Positions 41,524-49,648 of a DNA stretch of 64,000 bases are shown in pieces (within the stretch, counting starts at the first letter, position 1; every line of letters begins with the position of its first letter). Position numbers and translations under genes: made by a program. Source of the stretch: Arthrobacter sp. B2a2-09 (GTDB taxonomy: Bacteria; Actinomycetota; Actinomycetes; Actinomycetales; Micrococcaceae); NCBI RefSeq assembly GCF_027587375.1, contig NZ_JAMXIC010000023.1, positions 21,679 through 85,678 of the forward strand. The letters run 5' to 3'. The notes beneath the pieces were generated by a model. The model saw only the letters and a list, made by a program, of their open reading frames with translations. It made no database searches and was not told the origin of the DNA.

Positions 41524-41940
41524 TCAGAGCGTGGGGACGTTCCAATCCATCAAGGTGGAACGGATAAGGAAGCGTTTCCCCTCAGGCGATTCCACGGAGA
41601 AGCCACTCCCGCGACCGTCCACTACGTCCACCGTCAGATGGGTGTGGGACCAGTAATTGAACTGCTCCCGGGACATCCAGAACTCCAAAGGCTGCGGCCG
41701 TTCGGCCCCGCCAATGTCGAAAAGTCCGAGTAGAACGTCCGAATCACCGGTAATGAATTCGCCGGCCGGGTAACACATGGGTGAGGAACCATCGCAGCAG
41801 CCGCCTGACTGGTGGAACATGAGCGGACCGTGTTGCTCCCACAACTTCCGAAGGAGTTCGATGGAAACGGCGGTGAGCGCCACCCGGGAAAAGTCTTCCC
41901 CGGGCAGCGTCACTGCGGCGTCAAGCCTATTGTGGGGCAT
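41524..41940 (-). CDS. DUF779 protein linked to aldehyde/alcohol dehydrogenases
   Basis: 138 residues. The Cys cluster FHQSGGCCDGSSPMCYPAGE near residue 42 and QFNYWSHTHLTVDVVDGRGS are family-defining. DUF779 genes habitually lie beside exaC/aldA-type aldehyde dehydrogenases. The start shares a base with the ADH stop (TAATG), so it is translationally coupled. Probably an accessory (metal or thiol binding) protein; its biochemical role is unknown. Confidence 0.88.
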   Translation of the reverse strand: MPHNRLDAAVTLPGEDFSRVALTAVSIELLRKLWEQHGPLMFHQSGGCCDGSSPMCYPAGEFITGDSDVLLGLFDIGGAERPQPLEFWMSREQFNYWSHTHLTVDVVDGRGSGFSVESPEGKRFLIRSTLMDWNVPTL

Positions 41941-42962
41941 TAGAACCTCAGCACCACGCGGCCGTCGATCTTGGCATGCTTCATTTCGTCAAAAACCGCG
42001 TTCACCTCGGAGAGCTCGCGTGTGGACACGGTCGGGTGGATCTTGCCCTGCGCATAGAAGTCGAGCGCTTCCTCCAGGTCCTGGCGCGTTCCCACGATCG
42101 AGCCACGGACGGTCAGGCCCTTGAGCACAATCTCGAAGATCGGGGCAGGGAAGTCGCCCGGCGGGAGTCCGTTGAAGACGATGGTCCCGCCACGTCGAGC
42201 CATGCCGATCGCCTGCCCGAATGCCGACGGGTGCACTGCCGTGACCAAGACGCCGTGGCAGCCTCCGGTTTCCCGCTGGATGACTTCCGCGGGATCTTCG
42301 TGCAGGGCGTTGACCGTGAGCTCTGCGCCGTGTTTTTTGGCGAGGGCGAGTTTGTCGTCGGCGATGTCCACTGCGGCAACCCTCAGGCCCATGGCCACTG
42401 CGTATTGGACGGCGATGTGTCCCAGGCCGCCGATGCCGGAGATGGTGACCCATTGGCCCGGCTTGGCCTCGGTCATCTTCAATCCCTTGTAGACGGTGAC
42501 TCCGGCGCACAGCACCGGGGCAACCTCCACGGGATCCGAACCTGCCGGAATCCTCGCTGCGAACCGGCTGTCCACCAGCATGTACTCCCCGAAGGAGCCG
42601 TCCACGCTGTAGCCGGCGTTCTTCTGTGCCTCGCACAGCGTTTCCCAACCGGTCCGGCAGAACTGGCAGTCGCCACAGGCGGACCAGAGCCACGCGTTGC
42701 CCACAAGGTCCCCGACGGCCAGGTCAGTGACGCCCTCACCGAGGGCCACCACTTCGCCCACTCCTTCGTGGCCAGGCACGAACGGCGGTGAAGGCTTGAC
42801 CGGCCAGTCCCCCTCCGCGGCGTGCAGGTCCGTGTGGCAGACGCCGCTGGTGATGACCTTGACCAACGCTTCTCCTCGGCCAGGCGTGGGAAGGGGAAGG
42901 GACTGGATCTGAAGGTCTTTTCCGAATTCTGTTACTACGGCTGCTTGCATTGTCGTCGTCAT
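41940..42962 (-). CDS. adhP: Zinc-dependent alcohol dehydrogenase (AdhP-like)
   Basis: 340 residues from ATG 42962 (AAGGA upstream). Catalytic zinc ligands in SGVCHTDLHAAEGDWP and GHEGVGEVVALGEGV; structural zinc from four Cys in ACGDCQFCRTGWETLC. NAD fold ISGIGGLGHIAVQYA. It oxidises ethanol and other primary alcohols to aldehydes, feeding the adjacent aldehyde dehydrogenase. A hairpin separates it from the ALDH gene, so its expression may be lower or separately initiated. Confidence 0.93.
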   Translation of the reverse strand: MTTTMQAAVVTEFGKDLQIQSLPLPTPGRGEALVKVITSGVCHTDLHAAEGDWPVKPSPPFVPGHEGVGEVVALGEGVTDLAVGDLVGNAWLWSACGDCQFCRTGWETLCEAQKNAGYSVDGSFGEYMLVDSRFAARIPAGSDPVEVAPVLCAGVTVYKGLKMTEAKPGQWVTISGIGGLGHIAVQYAVAMGLRVAAVDIADDKLALAKKHGAELTVNALHEDPAEVIQRETGGCHGVLVTAVHPSAFGQAIGMARRGGTIVFNGLPPGDFPAPIFEIVLKGLTVRGSIVGTRQDLEEALDFYAQGKIHPTVSTRELSEVNAVFDEMKHAKIDGRVVLRF

Positions 42963-43038
42963 TGGCGAAATCCTTGCGTCGTTAAAGCTAGGTGTGCGGT
43001 GTGGGTGCTGCTTTCCTGAGGGATGGCCAGGGTGGTTC

Positions 43039-43072
43039 GGCGGGGAGTGATCTGAGCTGAACACTCCCCGCC
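43039..43072. terminator. Hairpin between ALDH and ADH genes
   Basis: Arms GGCGGGGAGTG and CACTCCCCGCC (perfect, 12-nt loop) directly after the aldehyde dehydrogenase stop; no U tract. May attenuate read-through into adhP. Confidence 0.7.
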
Positions 43073-43086
43073 AGGTCAAGTGCGGC

Positions 43087-44610
43087 TTAGAAGAAGCCGA
43101 GCTTGTTTTCGTTGTAGCTGACCAGGAGGTTTTTGGTCTGCTGGTAGTGGTCCAGCATCATGGCGTGGTTCTCGCGTCCGATGCCGGAGGACTTGTAGCC
43201 GCCGAACGCGGCACCGGCCGGGTAGGCGTGGTAGTTGTTGACCCAGACCCGGCCGGCCTGGATTTCCCGGCCTGCCCGGTAGGCGACGTTGCCGTTGCGG
43301 GACCAGACGCCGGCGCCGAGTCCGTAGAGGGTGTCGTTGGCAATGCCGATGGCGTCGTTGTAGTCGCTGAACTTCGTCACGGACACCACAGGGCCGAAGA
43401 TCTCTTCCTGGAAGATCCGCATCCGGTTGTGGCCTTCGAAGATAGTCGGCTGGACGTAGTAGCCGCCGGCGAGGTCGCCGTCGAGCTGGGCACGGGCGCC
43501 ACCGGTGAGGACCTTGGCGCCTTCCTGCTTTCCGATGTCGATGTAGGAAAGGATCTTTTCGAGCTGGTCGTTGGAGGCCTGGGCACCGAGCTGGGTCTCG
43601 GTGTCCAGCGGGTTGCCCTGGATGATCTTGTTGGTCCGGGCCACGGCGTCGGCCATGAAGGAGTCGTAGATGCCTTCCTGCACCAGGGCGCGGGAGGGGC
43701 AGGTGCAGACTTCGCCCTGGTTGAAGGCGAAGAGCGTGAAGCCTTCCTGGGCCTTGTCGTAGAACGCGTCGTTCTGCGCGGCGACGTCGTCGAAGAAGAT
43801 GTTCGGGCTCTTGCCGCCCAATTCAAGGGTTACCGGAATCAGGTTCTGGGACGCGTACTGGCTGATGAGCCGGCCTGTGGTGGTCTCGCCGGTGAAGGCG
43901 ATCTTGCGGATCCGCGGGCTGGAGGCCAGCGGCTTGCCGGCCTCGACGCCGAAGCCGTTGACCACGTTCACGACGCCGGCGGGGAGCAAGTCGCTGATCA
44001 GTTCCATCAGCACGAGGATGGAGGACGGGGTCTGCTCGGCAGGCTTGAGGACGACGGCGTTGCCCGCGGCCAGCGCCGGGGCGAGCTTCCACACGGCCAT
44101 CAGGATGGGGAAGTTCCACGGAATGATCTGGCCCACCACGCCCAGCGGTTCGCGGAAGTGGTAGGCCGTGGTGTCCTCGTCCAGCTGGGACAGGTGGCCT
44201 TCCTGGGCCCGGACCGCTGAGGCGAAGTAGCGGAAGTGGTCCGCCGCGAGCGGGATGTCCGCGTTCAGGGTTTCCCGGACCGGCTTGCCGTTGTCCCAGG
44301 TCTCGGCCACGGCCAGCAGCTCGGTATTCTCATCGATCCGGTCGGCGATCTTGTTCAGGATCGCGGCGCGCTCCGTTGCCGAGGTCTTGCCCCAGGATGG
44401 AGCCACCTTGTGCGCGGCGTCCAGGGCCAGCTCGATGTCCTCGGCCGTGCCCCGCGCAACCTCGCAGAAGGCCTTCCCGGTCACCGGGGTGATGTTCTCG
44501 AAGTACTGCCCCTTGACCGGGGCAACCCACTCGCCGCCGATCCAGTTCTCGTAACGGTCCTTGAACGTGACCTTCGAACCCTCGGCACCCGGCTGTGCAT
44601 AAACAGTCAT
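43087..44610 (-). CDS. NAD-dependent aldehyde dehydrogenase (ExaC/AldA type)
   Basis: 507 residues from ATG 44610 (AAAGGAG ribosome site). Catalytic Cys in FNQGEVCTCPSRALV, Glu in TLELGGKSPNIFFDD, NAD-binding VVGQIIPWNFPILMAVWKLA, and AFTGETTTGR. Unlike classical ALDH, two Cys flank Thr at the active site (VCTC), typical of acetaldehyde/propionaldehyde dehydrogenases of this group. It converts aldehydes to acids. A palindrome 60 bp upstream and a GAF regulator nearby suggest substrate induction. Confidence 0.94.
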   Translation of the reverse strand: MTVYAQPGAEGSKVTFKDRYENWIGGEWVAPVKGQYFENITPVTGKAFCEVARGTAEDIELALDAAHKVAPSWGKTSATERAAILNKIADRIDENTELLAVAETWDNGKPVRETLNADIPLAADHFRYFASAVRAQEGHLSQLDEDTTAYHFREPLGVVGQIIPWNFPILMAVWKLAPALAAGNAVVLKPAEQTPSSILVLMELISDLLPAGVVNVVNGFGVEAGKPLASSPRIRKIAFTGETTTGRLISQYASQNLIPVTLELGGKSPNIFFDDVAAQNDAFYDKAQEGFTLFAFNQGEVCTCPSRALVQEGIYDSFMADAVARTNKIIQGNPLDTETQLGAQASNDQLEKILSYIDIGKQEGAKVLTGGARAQLDGDLAGGYYVQPTIFEGHNRMRIFQEEIFGPVVSVTKFSDYNDAIGIANDTLYGLGAGVWSRNGNVAYRAGREIQAGRVWVNNYHAYPAGAAFGGYKSSGIGRENHAMMLDHYQQTKNLLVSYNENKLGFF

Positions 44611-44671
44611 CTGTAGCTCCTTTGCTGCGCATGATGGTGGCTTTGCTGTGCCATCAGCGTAGGAGCGGGAA

Positions 44672-44692
44672 GGTTGCAAGCAGGTTGCAACC
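44672..44692. promoter_or_regulatory. Operator-like palindrome upstream of the ALDH gene
   Basis: GGTTGCAA and TTGCAACC separated by 5 bp, 62 bp upstream of the ALDH start. A perfect 8-bp dyad at activator distance, most simply explained as the binding site of the GAF-domain regulator encoded 0.8 kb away. Confidence 0.55.
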
Positions 44693-44758
44693 GTGTGGTT
44701 CAGATCACCTCGGGGCGGTTCGGGTCTGGGCGGCTACTCCGCTGCCGGTGCCGGGAAG

Positions 44759-45364
44759 CTAGAGACCCGCGGGGAAAGCGTAGGAGCCCGGAACCGCCGA
44801 AGGCGCCGAACCGTAGGAGAGCACTACTTCGTCGTGGGCCTTGAGAACCACGTCGGTCACGGGCACGCTTTGCTTTGCGCCGTTCACGTAGGCAGTCCAG
44901 CCGCCGGTTCCACCATGCGGGGCACCGGTGGAGTCGCTGCCGTCCAGGACCCCCCATTCCTTGAGGACCTGACCCAGCGTGTACTTCAGGCCAGCCGTGG
45001 GCGCTTCGATATGGATGACGCCGGACGTGTCGTGCGTGTGAAGCGCCGAGATTCCGTTCGGTTGCCCGTCGGCCCCGAAACTGAAGCCGATCTCGGCCGG
45101 GACAGTGACGGGTTTGCCGTTGACCAGAACATCGACGTGGGCGTGATAGTGCTCGGCGGTGCCTTCAGCGGTCAGGACATCCAGGCCCGCGGCCTTGATC
45201 CTGTCGCCTCCCGCCGCGGGATCAAGTTCCCATCCGGCGGCGGCAGCTGTGGTGGCCGAAGGTGTTGCCGATGCGGGCGCTGTCTGGGCGGGTGCCCCAC
45301 AGGCTGTGGCTCCGACAAGGAGTCCGGACACGGTCAGGGCAACGGCGAGGCGTTTGTTCAACAC
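44759..45364 (-). CDS. His-rich lipoprotein of unknown function
   Basis: 201 residues from GTG 45364. Signal/lipobox VSGLLVGATACGAPAQ, then an Ala/Thr linker. The mature domain holds AEHYHAHVDVLVNGKPVTVP, SALHTHDTSGVIHIEAPTAG and LGQVLKEWGVLDG, a His-rich pattern found in several extracellular proteins and suggestive of metal binding. It sits between the aldehyde dehydrogenase and its putative regulator but is separately started. Domain not named with certainty. Confidence 0.7.
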   Translation of the reverse strand: MLNKRLAVALTVSGLLVGATACGAPAQTAPASATPSATTAAAAGWELDPAAGGDRIKAAGLDVLTAEGTAEHYHAHVDVLVNGKPVTVPAEIGFSFGADGQPNGISALHTHDTSGVIHIEAPTAGLKYTLGQVLKEWGVLDGSDSTGAPHGGTGGWTAYVNGAKQSVPVTDVVLKAHDEVVLSYGSAPSAVPGSYAFPAGL

Positions 45365-45447
45365 GGAGGAAGCTTCTTTCGTTTGGCTCGGTTCTACGAT
45401 ACGGGCCGAAACTCCGTATTGCCCGAGTGCCACACGAGGGGCCAGCG

Positions 45448-46812
45448 TCAGGCCGACAGTTCGTTTTCCAGGCGTTCAAGCTCGGCGACGACGGCGGCCC
45501 GCTTTGGCGAGCGCGGCGGCAGGAGCCTGAGGGCGGCAAGCCGGACGTCGACGTCGTTCTTCGCCTCGGGCAGCCCGGCATACTTGAGCAGCGCCTCGGC
45601 ACTGCCATCGTTGAGGACCGCCTCGCGCAAGAGCGCCGAGACCTTCTCGCGGAGTTCCACGATGCCGGGCGCTTCCGAATGCGGAAGGACGGCTCCTTTG
45701 TAGATCTCCAACGCGATGCGGTGGGCGCCCCGCTGCAGGCAGGACAGAACCTGGGCGGCATCCTGGCCGAGGTCGATCGGGAGCCGGTATGGGCGGGATT
45801 CCGGGACGGCAGCGGGGTCGAGCTCGTGGAGTACCTTGCGCAGTCGTACCATTTCGGCCCGCAATGTCACGCTGGAGCCATCTCCCGGATACAGGGCCAG
45901 GGCGAGCTCCTCGGCGCTGAGCCCCTCGGGACGGGTTCCCAGCAATGCCAGGATCTCGCTGTGCCTCGCGGAAAGCGGAATGCTGCGCCCTCCCATGCTC
46001 AACAGGGCCTGGTCCCGGCCCAGCAGCTGGAGGCTGTTCCGGTACAGCCCGGTGCCCTGGCGGGAGCCGACGGCGGAAGGCGAGTTCCGGCGTCGGGCAG
46101 GCGCAGAGTGCTTGGTGGCCGCGAGCTGGAGCCTTTCCACGCGCAATTGCGCTTGCGCTGCCGCCACGGTTGCTTCAACGAGGGAAAGCGTGTGGGGTGC
46201 GACGGCCGCTTCCGTGCCGGTGATGTCGACGACGCCGAGAAGGGCGCCGGAGTCAGGGTCGTGGAAGGGCACCGCGGTGCAGCTCCACGGGTGGACCGCG
46301 CGTTTGTAGTGCTCTGCGCCGGAAATCTGGATGCCTCGGCCCAAGGCGAGCGCCGTGCCGGGCGCACTCGTGCCCACCGCGGCTTCGGACCAGTCTGCGC
46401 CGGCGACGAACATCATGCCTTCGGCACGGCGCCGCATCGCGGGATTTCCGTCCACCCACAGCAGGCGGCCCAGCTCATCCCCCACGGCGACCAGCAGCCC
46501 GCTTTCATAGCTGGGCTGGATGAGGAGCTTCTGGATGACCGGCATGATGGTGGCCAGGGGGTGTTGGCGGCGGTATTCCTCCAGCTCGTCGAGGACCATG
46601 GCCACGGGTGCCTCGGGCTGGTCCGGGTTCGCCTTGAGCTGCGCGGACCGCTGCCAGGATTCCTTGATCAGGCTGCGTAAACCGGGAAGCTCCGTGACCT
46701 CGGGAAGCCCGTAACGCCACGATTCCAGTTGCTCGTGCCCGGCGCGGGCATGATGCTGCAGCAGCTCGGCGGCGTCGTTGACCGAAGCTGCCGGATGGAT
46801 CGGATTCTTCAT
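45448..46812 (-). CDS. GAF-domain transcriptional regulator (AcoR-like, lacking AAA+ domain)
   Basis: 454 residues. N-terminal helical segment with SLIKESWQRSAQL, the signature opening of acetoin/aldehyde activators. GAF domain ~100-230 (GLLVAVGDELGRLLWVDGNP, HPWSCTAVPFHDPDSGALLG, VVDITGT). A winged-helix region ~285-350 (IPLSARHSEILALLGTRPEG, VTLRAEMVRLRKVL) replaces the sigma54 ATPase/FIS module. Such actinobacterial regulators usually lie near aldA/exaC genes and activate them; the palindrome at 44672 is a candidate site. Confidence 0.85.
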   Translation of the reverse strand: MKNPIHPAASVNDAAELLQHHARAGHEQLESWRYGLPEVTELPGLRSLIKESWQRSAQLKANPDQPEAPVAMVLDELEEYRRQHPLATIMPVIQKLLIQPSYESGLLVAVGDELGRLLWVDGNPAMRRRAEGMMFVAGADWSEAAVGTSAPGTALALGRGIQISGAEHYKRAVHPWSCTAVPFHDPDSGALLGVVDITGTEAAVAPHTLSLVEATVAAAQAQLRVERLQLAATKHSAPARRRNSPSAVGSRQGTGLYRNSLQLLGRDQALLSMGGRSIPLSARHSEILALLGTRPEGLSAEELALALYPGDGSSVTLRAEMVRLRKVLHELDPAAVPESRPYRLPIDLGQDAAQVLSCLQRGAHRIALEIYKGAVLPHSEAPGIVELREKVSALLREAVLNDGSAEALLKYAGLPEAKNDVDVRLAALRLLPPRSPKRAAVVAELERLENELSA

Positions 46813-46895
46813 CGAACTCCCAAAACCGGACGCAGCACAGTACGGGCCAGTCTAGTTGCGTCGCGCGGCTTTGCCTACGGGTCAAGCGAGCGCCG

Positions 46896-48329
46896 CTAGG
46901 CGCGCGAGATCTCGATCATGTCCTCGCGCGGAACCACCTTGATGCGTTCGCGTACGACGCCGGCATCCGGGTTTTCGGCGCTCCATCCGGCGCCGAGGGC
47001 TACTTCGTGCGCATCGAGCTTGTTCCAGCCTTCCCACGTGGTGTACTCGATGCCCCGTTCTTCCAGGAGGTTGATGATGGCCTGCGGATCCGGGTTTTCG
47101 GCAGGGGGCAGGGTGAGGCGGTCCTCCAGGAGGCAGCCGATGGTCTCCAGCGCATCGCCCTTGGTGTGCCCGATCAGGCCGACGGGTCCGCGCTTGATCC
47201 AGCCCGTGGCGTAGATACCGGGTACCGGCTTGCCGTCGGCATCAAGCACCCGTCCGCCGTCGTTGGGAATGACCCCGCGGCGGGCGTCGTATTCAAGCTC
47301 GTCCAGCGGCGAACCGTGGTAGCCGATGGCGCGGTAGACGGCCTGGATCGGATAGTCCACGAACTCGCCGGTGCCCTTGGCGTTGCCTGTGCCGTCCAGT
47401 TGCATGCGCTCGAACTTGATGCTGGAGACTTTCCCGGAGCCATCTTCGGAAACGATCTCTACCGGGCTGTGCAGGAAATGCAGGTGCAGCCTGCGGGACG
47501 AGGGCTGCTCGGCTTCGGCATGTTCCTCGACGAGCCAGTTGGTCAGCGTGTTGACCATGGTCTTGATCTGGTTGTTGCTGCGGATGGCCTCGTCCGAGGC
47601 TTCGTCGAATTCGAAATCTTCCGGGTACAGCACAATGTCCACGTCGTTGGAGTGCGAGAGCTCGCGCAGTTCCAGCGGGGTGAACTTGATCTGGGCGGGG
47701 CCGCGGCGGCCGAAGACGTGAACATCCGTGACAGGGGAGGCTTTGAGGCCGGCGTAGACGTTGTCCGGGATTTCGGTCACCAGGAGGTCATCGGCGTGCT
47801 TGGAGAGCATCCGGGCCACGTCCAGCGCGACGTTGCCGTTGCCGATGACTGCTACTTCCTTGGCATCGAGCGGCCATTCGCGGGGCACGTCCGGGTGTCC
47901 GTCGTACCAGGAGACGAAGTCGGCGCCGCCGAAGGAGCCTTCCAGCTCGATTCCCGGGATGTTCAGGTCCGCGTCCTTGATGGCCCCCGTGGAGAAGATC
48001 ACCGCGTCGTAGAAGGCGCGGAAGTCGTGCAGCGTGAGGTCGCGGCCGTACGTCACGTTACCGAGGAAGCGGATGTCTCCGCGGTCCAGGACCTTGTGAA
48101 GCGCGTTGACGATGCCCTTGATACGGGGGTGGTCCGGGGCCACGCCGTAGCGAATCAGGCCGTACGGCGCGGGGTATGCCTCGAAAAGATCGATGCTGAC
48201 CTCGACGTCGCCATCCTTGACCTCGTTCGATTTGGTCAGGATGTCCGCGGCGTACACGCCGGCCGGTCCTGCGCCGACAATGGCGACGCGCAATGGACGT
48301 TTTGGGGTGGTTTCGGCCGAGTTGGACAC
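46896..48329 (-). CDS. fprA: Ferredoxin-NADP reductase FprA (paralogue 1)
   Basis: 477 residues. FAD motif VAIVGAGPAGVYAADIL; NADPH-binding KEVAVIGNGNVALDVARML; YGLIRYGVAPDHPRIKGI; ATGWIKRGPVGLIGHTKGDA. Adrenodoxin-reductase-type enzyme transferring electrons from NADPH to ferredoxin for P450, sulfite reductase or Fe-S biogenesis. A second highly similar copy lies at 58007. No adjacent ferredoxin gene. Monocistronic. Confidence 0.93.
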   Translation of the reverse strand: MSNSAETTPKRPLRVAIVGAGPAGVYAADILTKSNEVKDGDVEVSIDLFEAYPAPYGLIRYGVAPDHPRIKGIVNALHKVLDRGDIRFLGNVTYGRDLTLHDFRAFYDAVIFSTGAIKDADLNIPGIELEGSFGGADFVSWYDGHPDVPREWPLDAKEVAVIGNGNVALDVARMLSKHADDLLVTEIPDNVYAGLKASPVTDVHVFGRRGPAQIKFTPLELRELSHSNDVDIVLYPEDFEFDEASDEAIRSNNQIKTMVNTLTNWLVEEHAEAEQPSSRRLHLHFLHSPVEIVSEDGSGKVSSIKFERMQLDGTGNAKGTGEFVDYPIQAVYRAIGYHGSPLDELEYDARRGVIPNDGGRVLDADGKPVPGIYATGWIKRGPVGLIGHTKGDALETIGCLLEDRLTLPPAENPDPQAIINLLEERGIEYTTWEGWNKLDAHEVALGAGWSAENPDAGVVRERIKVVPREDMIEISRA

Positions 48330-48515
48330 CGTGAACCCTTCTGAGACGGGAATCCGCCCCGCGTGGTGGGGCGCGCAGTTTCCAATTCTAGTTCTCAGTT
48401 GTGGCCGGAGTGTCAGTACGTGGCGGGAGGTGACACAACCGGGCGAGGAAACTCACACTGACTTTCCGGCCGTACGGTCAGGAATAGCTTCGCAATATGT
48501 GATGTTGTTGACTTT

Positions 48516-49526
48516 GTGTCTACGCCCGAGCAAACCGTGCCCGCCCAGTCCGCTACCTCCAGTGCTCCTGCAGCTGCCACTGCCGCCACGGCCGCTGCTA
48601 CAGCAAAGAAGGAGACGACGGCGGGCGTGGTGTTCGGGATCGGGGCGTACGGTCTGTGGGGGCTGCTTCCGCTCTACTTCCTGGTGCTGCAACCCGCCGG
48701 AGCGGTGGAAATCGTCGCCAACCGAGTGGTGTGGTCGCTCATTTTCTGCGCCCTGCTCATCACCATCACCCGGACATGGCGCCTCCTGGGCAATGCCTTC
48801 AGGGACAGGGCCGTCCTGGGACCACTCGCCCTTGCTGCCGGCCTGATCGCCATCAACTGGCTCACCTACACCTTCGGTGTCACCACCGGACACGCAGTCG
48901 AAGCCTCCCTCGGCTACTTCATCAACCCGCTCGTGTCGGTGCTCCTTGGCGTCTTCGTCCTGAAGGAAACGCTCCGCCCGCTCCAGTGGGCCGCCGTCGG
49001 GATCGGCTTCATCGCCGTCGGCGTCCTGACGGTTTCCTATGGCAAGCTGCCGTGGATCGCTTTGGTCCTGGCGTTCAGTTTCGGACTCTACGGTTTCGTC
49101 AAGAAGCGCGTAGGGCCGAAGGTCAACGCCATCACGAGCCTCACCGTGGAGACCGTGGTCCTCGCTCCGATTGCCGGCGCCACCATGCTCATCCTCAGCC
49201 TCACGGGAGCCGGAACTTTGGGCAGCAACGGCCCGGGCCACTTCTGGCTTCTGGCGGCTTCAGGCATCATCACCGCCGTGCCGCTCCTGTTCTTCGGTGC
49301 CTCCGCACGCCGCCTGCCCATGACCACGATCGGCCTGCTGCAATACTTCGCGCCGATCCTCCAGTTCATCGTGGCCCTGGCAGTCTTCCACGAGGCCATG
49401 ACCCCAGACCGCTGGGTGGGCTTCGGCATCGTGTGGCTTGCGCTGCTGCTCCTGACCCTCGACATGCTGCGCACGGCACGCAAGAACTCGGTCATCAGGA
49501 AACGCGCACGGCTCAGCGCGGCCTAA
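48516..49526 (+). CDS. rarD: RarD-type EamA transporter
   Basis: 336 residues from GTG 48516. No ribosome site is visible close upstream. After an Ala/Thr-rich N-terminus come ten hydrophobic helices. RarD features: GIGAYGLWGLLPLYFLVLQP, ANRVVWSLIFCALLITITR, LGYFINPLVSVLLGVFVLKE, LGLLQYFAPILQFIVALAVF-like segment. DMT-superfamily transporter, often linked to chloramphenicol sensitivity; substrate unknown. Confidence 0.9.
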   Translation: MSTPEQTVPAQSATSSAPAAATAATAAATAKKETTAGVVFGIGAYGLWGLLPLYFLVLQPAGAVEIVANRVVWSLIFCALLITITRTWRLLGNAFRDRAVLGPLALAAGLIAINWLTYTFGVTTGHAVEASLGYFINPLVSVLLGVFVLKETLRPLQWAAVGIGFIAVGVLTVSYGKLPWIALVLAFSFGLYGFVKKRVGPKVNAITSLTVETVVLAPIAGATMLILSLTGAGTLGSNGPGHFWLLAASGIITAVPLLFFGASARRLPMTTIGLLQYFAPILQFIVALAVFHEAMTPDRWVGFGIVWLALLLLTLDMLRTARKNSVIRKRARLSAA

Positions 49527-49554
49527 ACAGCCCGCCTACCCCCGCACCACCAGG

Positions 49555-49633
49555 GGACATGCCCCTCGTTAAACGCGAAGGATGGACATAGTCACACTAT
49601 GTCCATCCTTTGCGTGTAGAGGTGGGCATGTCC
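49555..49633. repeat. Long hairpin between rarD and gabT
   Basis: Inner arms AAGGATGGACATAGT and complement (15 bp, 3-nt loop CAC), then outer arms GGACATGCCC and GGGCATGTCC with a partly mismatched middle. Intergenic between convergent genes. Only one copy in this window; resembles the other long palindromes in form, not sequence. Confidence 0.85.
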
Positions 49634-49648
49634 ACCTGAAGGTTGTGG

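Noticed and set aside
47007..48344. Long plus-strand frame opposite fprA paralogue 1
   Set aside because: Antisense shadow of a well-conserved enzyme in GC-rich DNA; composition is Val/Asp/Gly-biased with no domain. The same applies at 58097-59470, 49643-51055, 51031-52600, 43147-44220 and 39696-41567.
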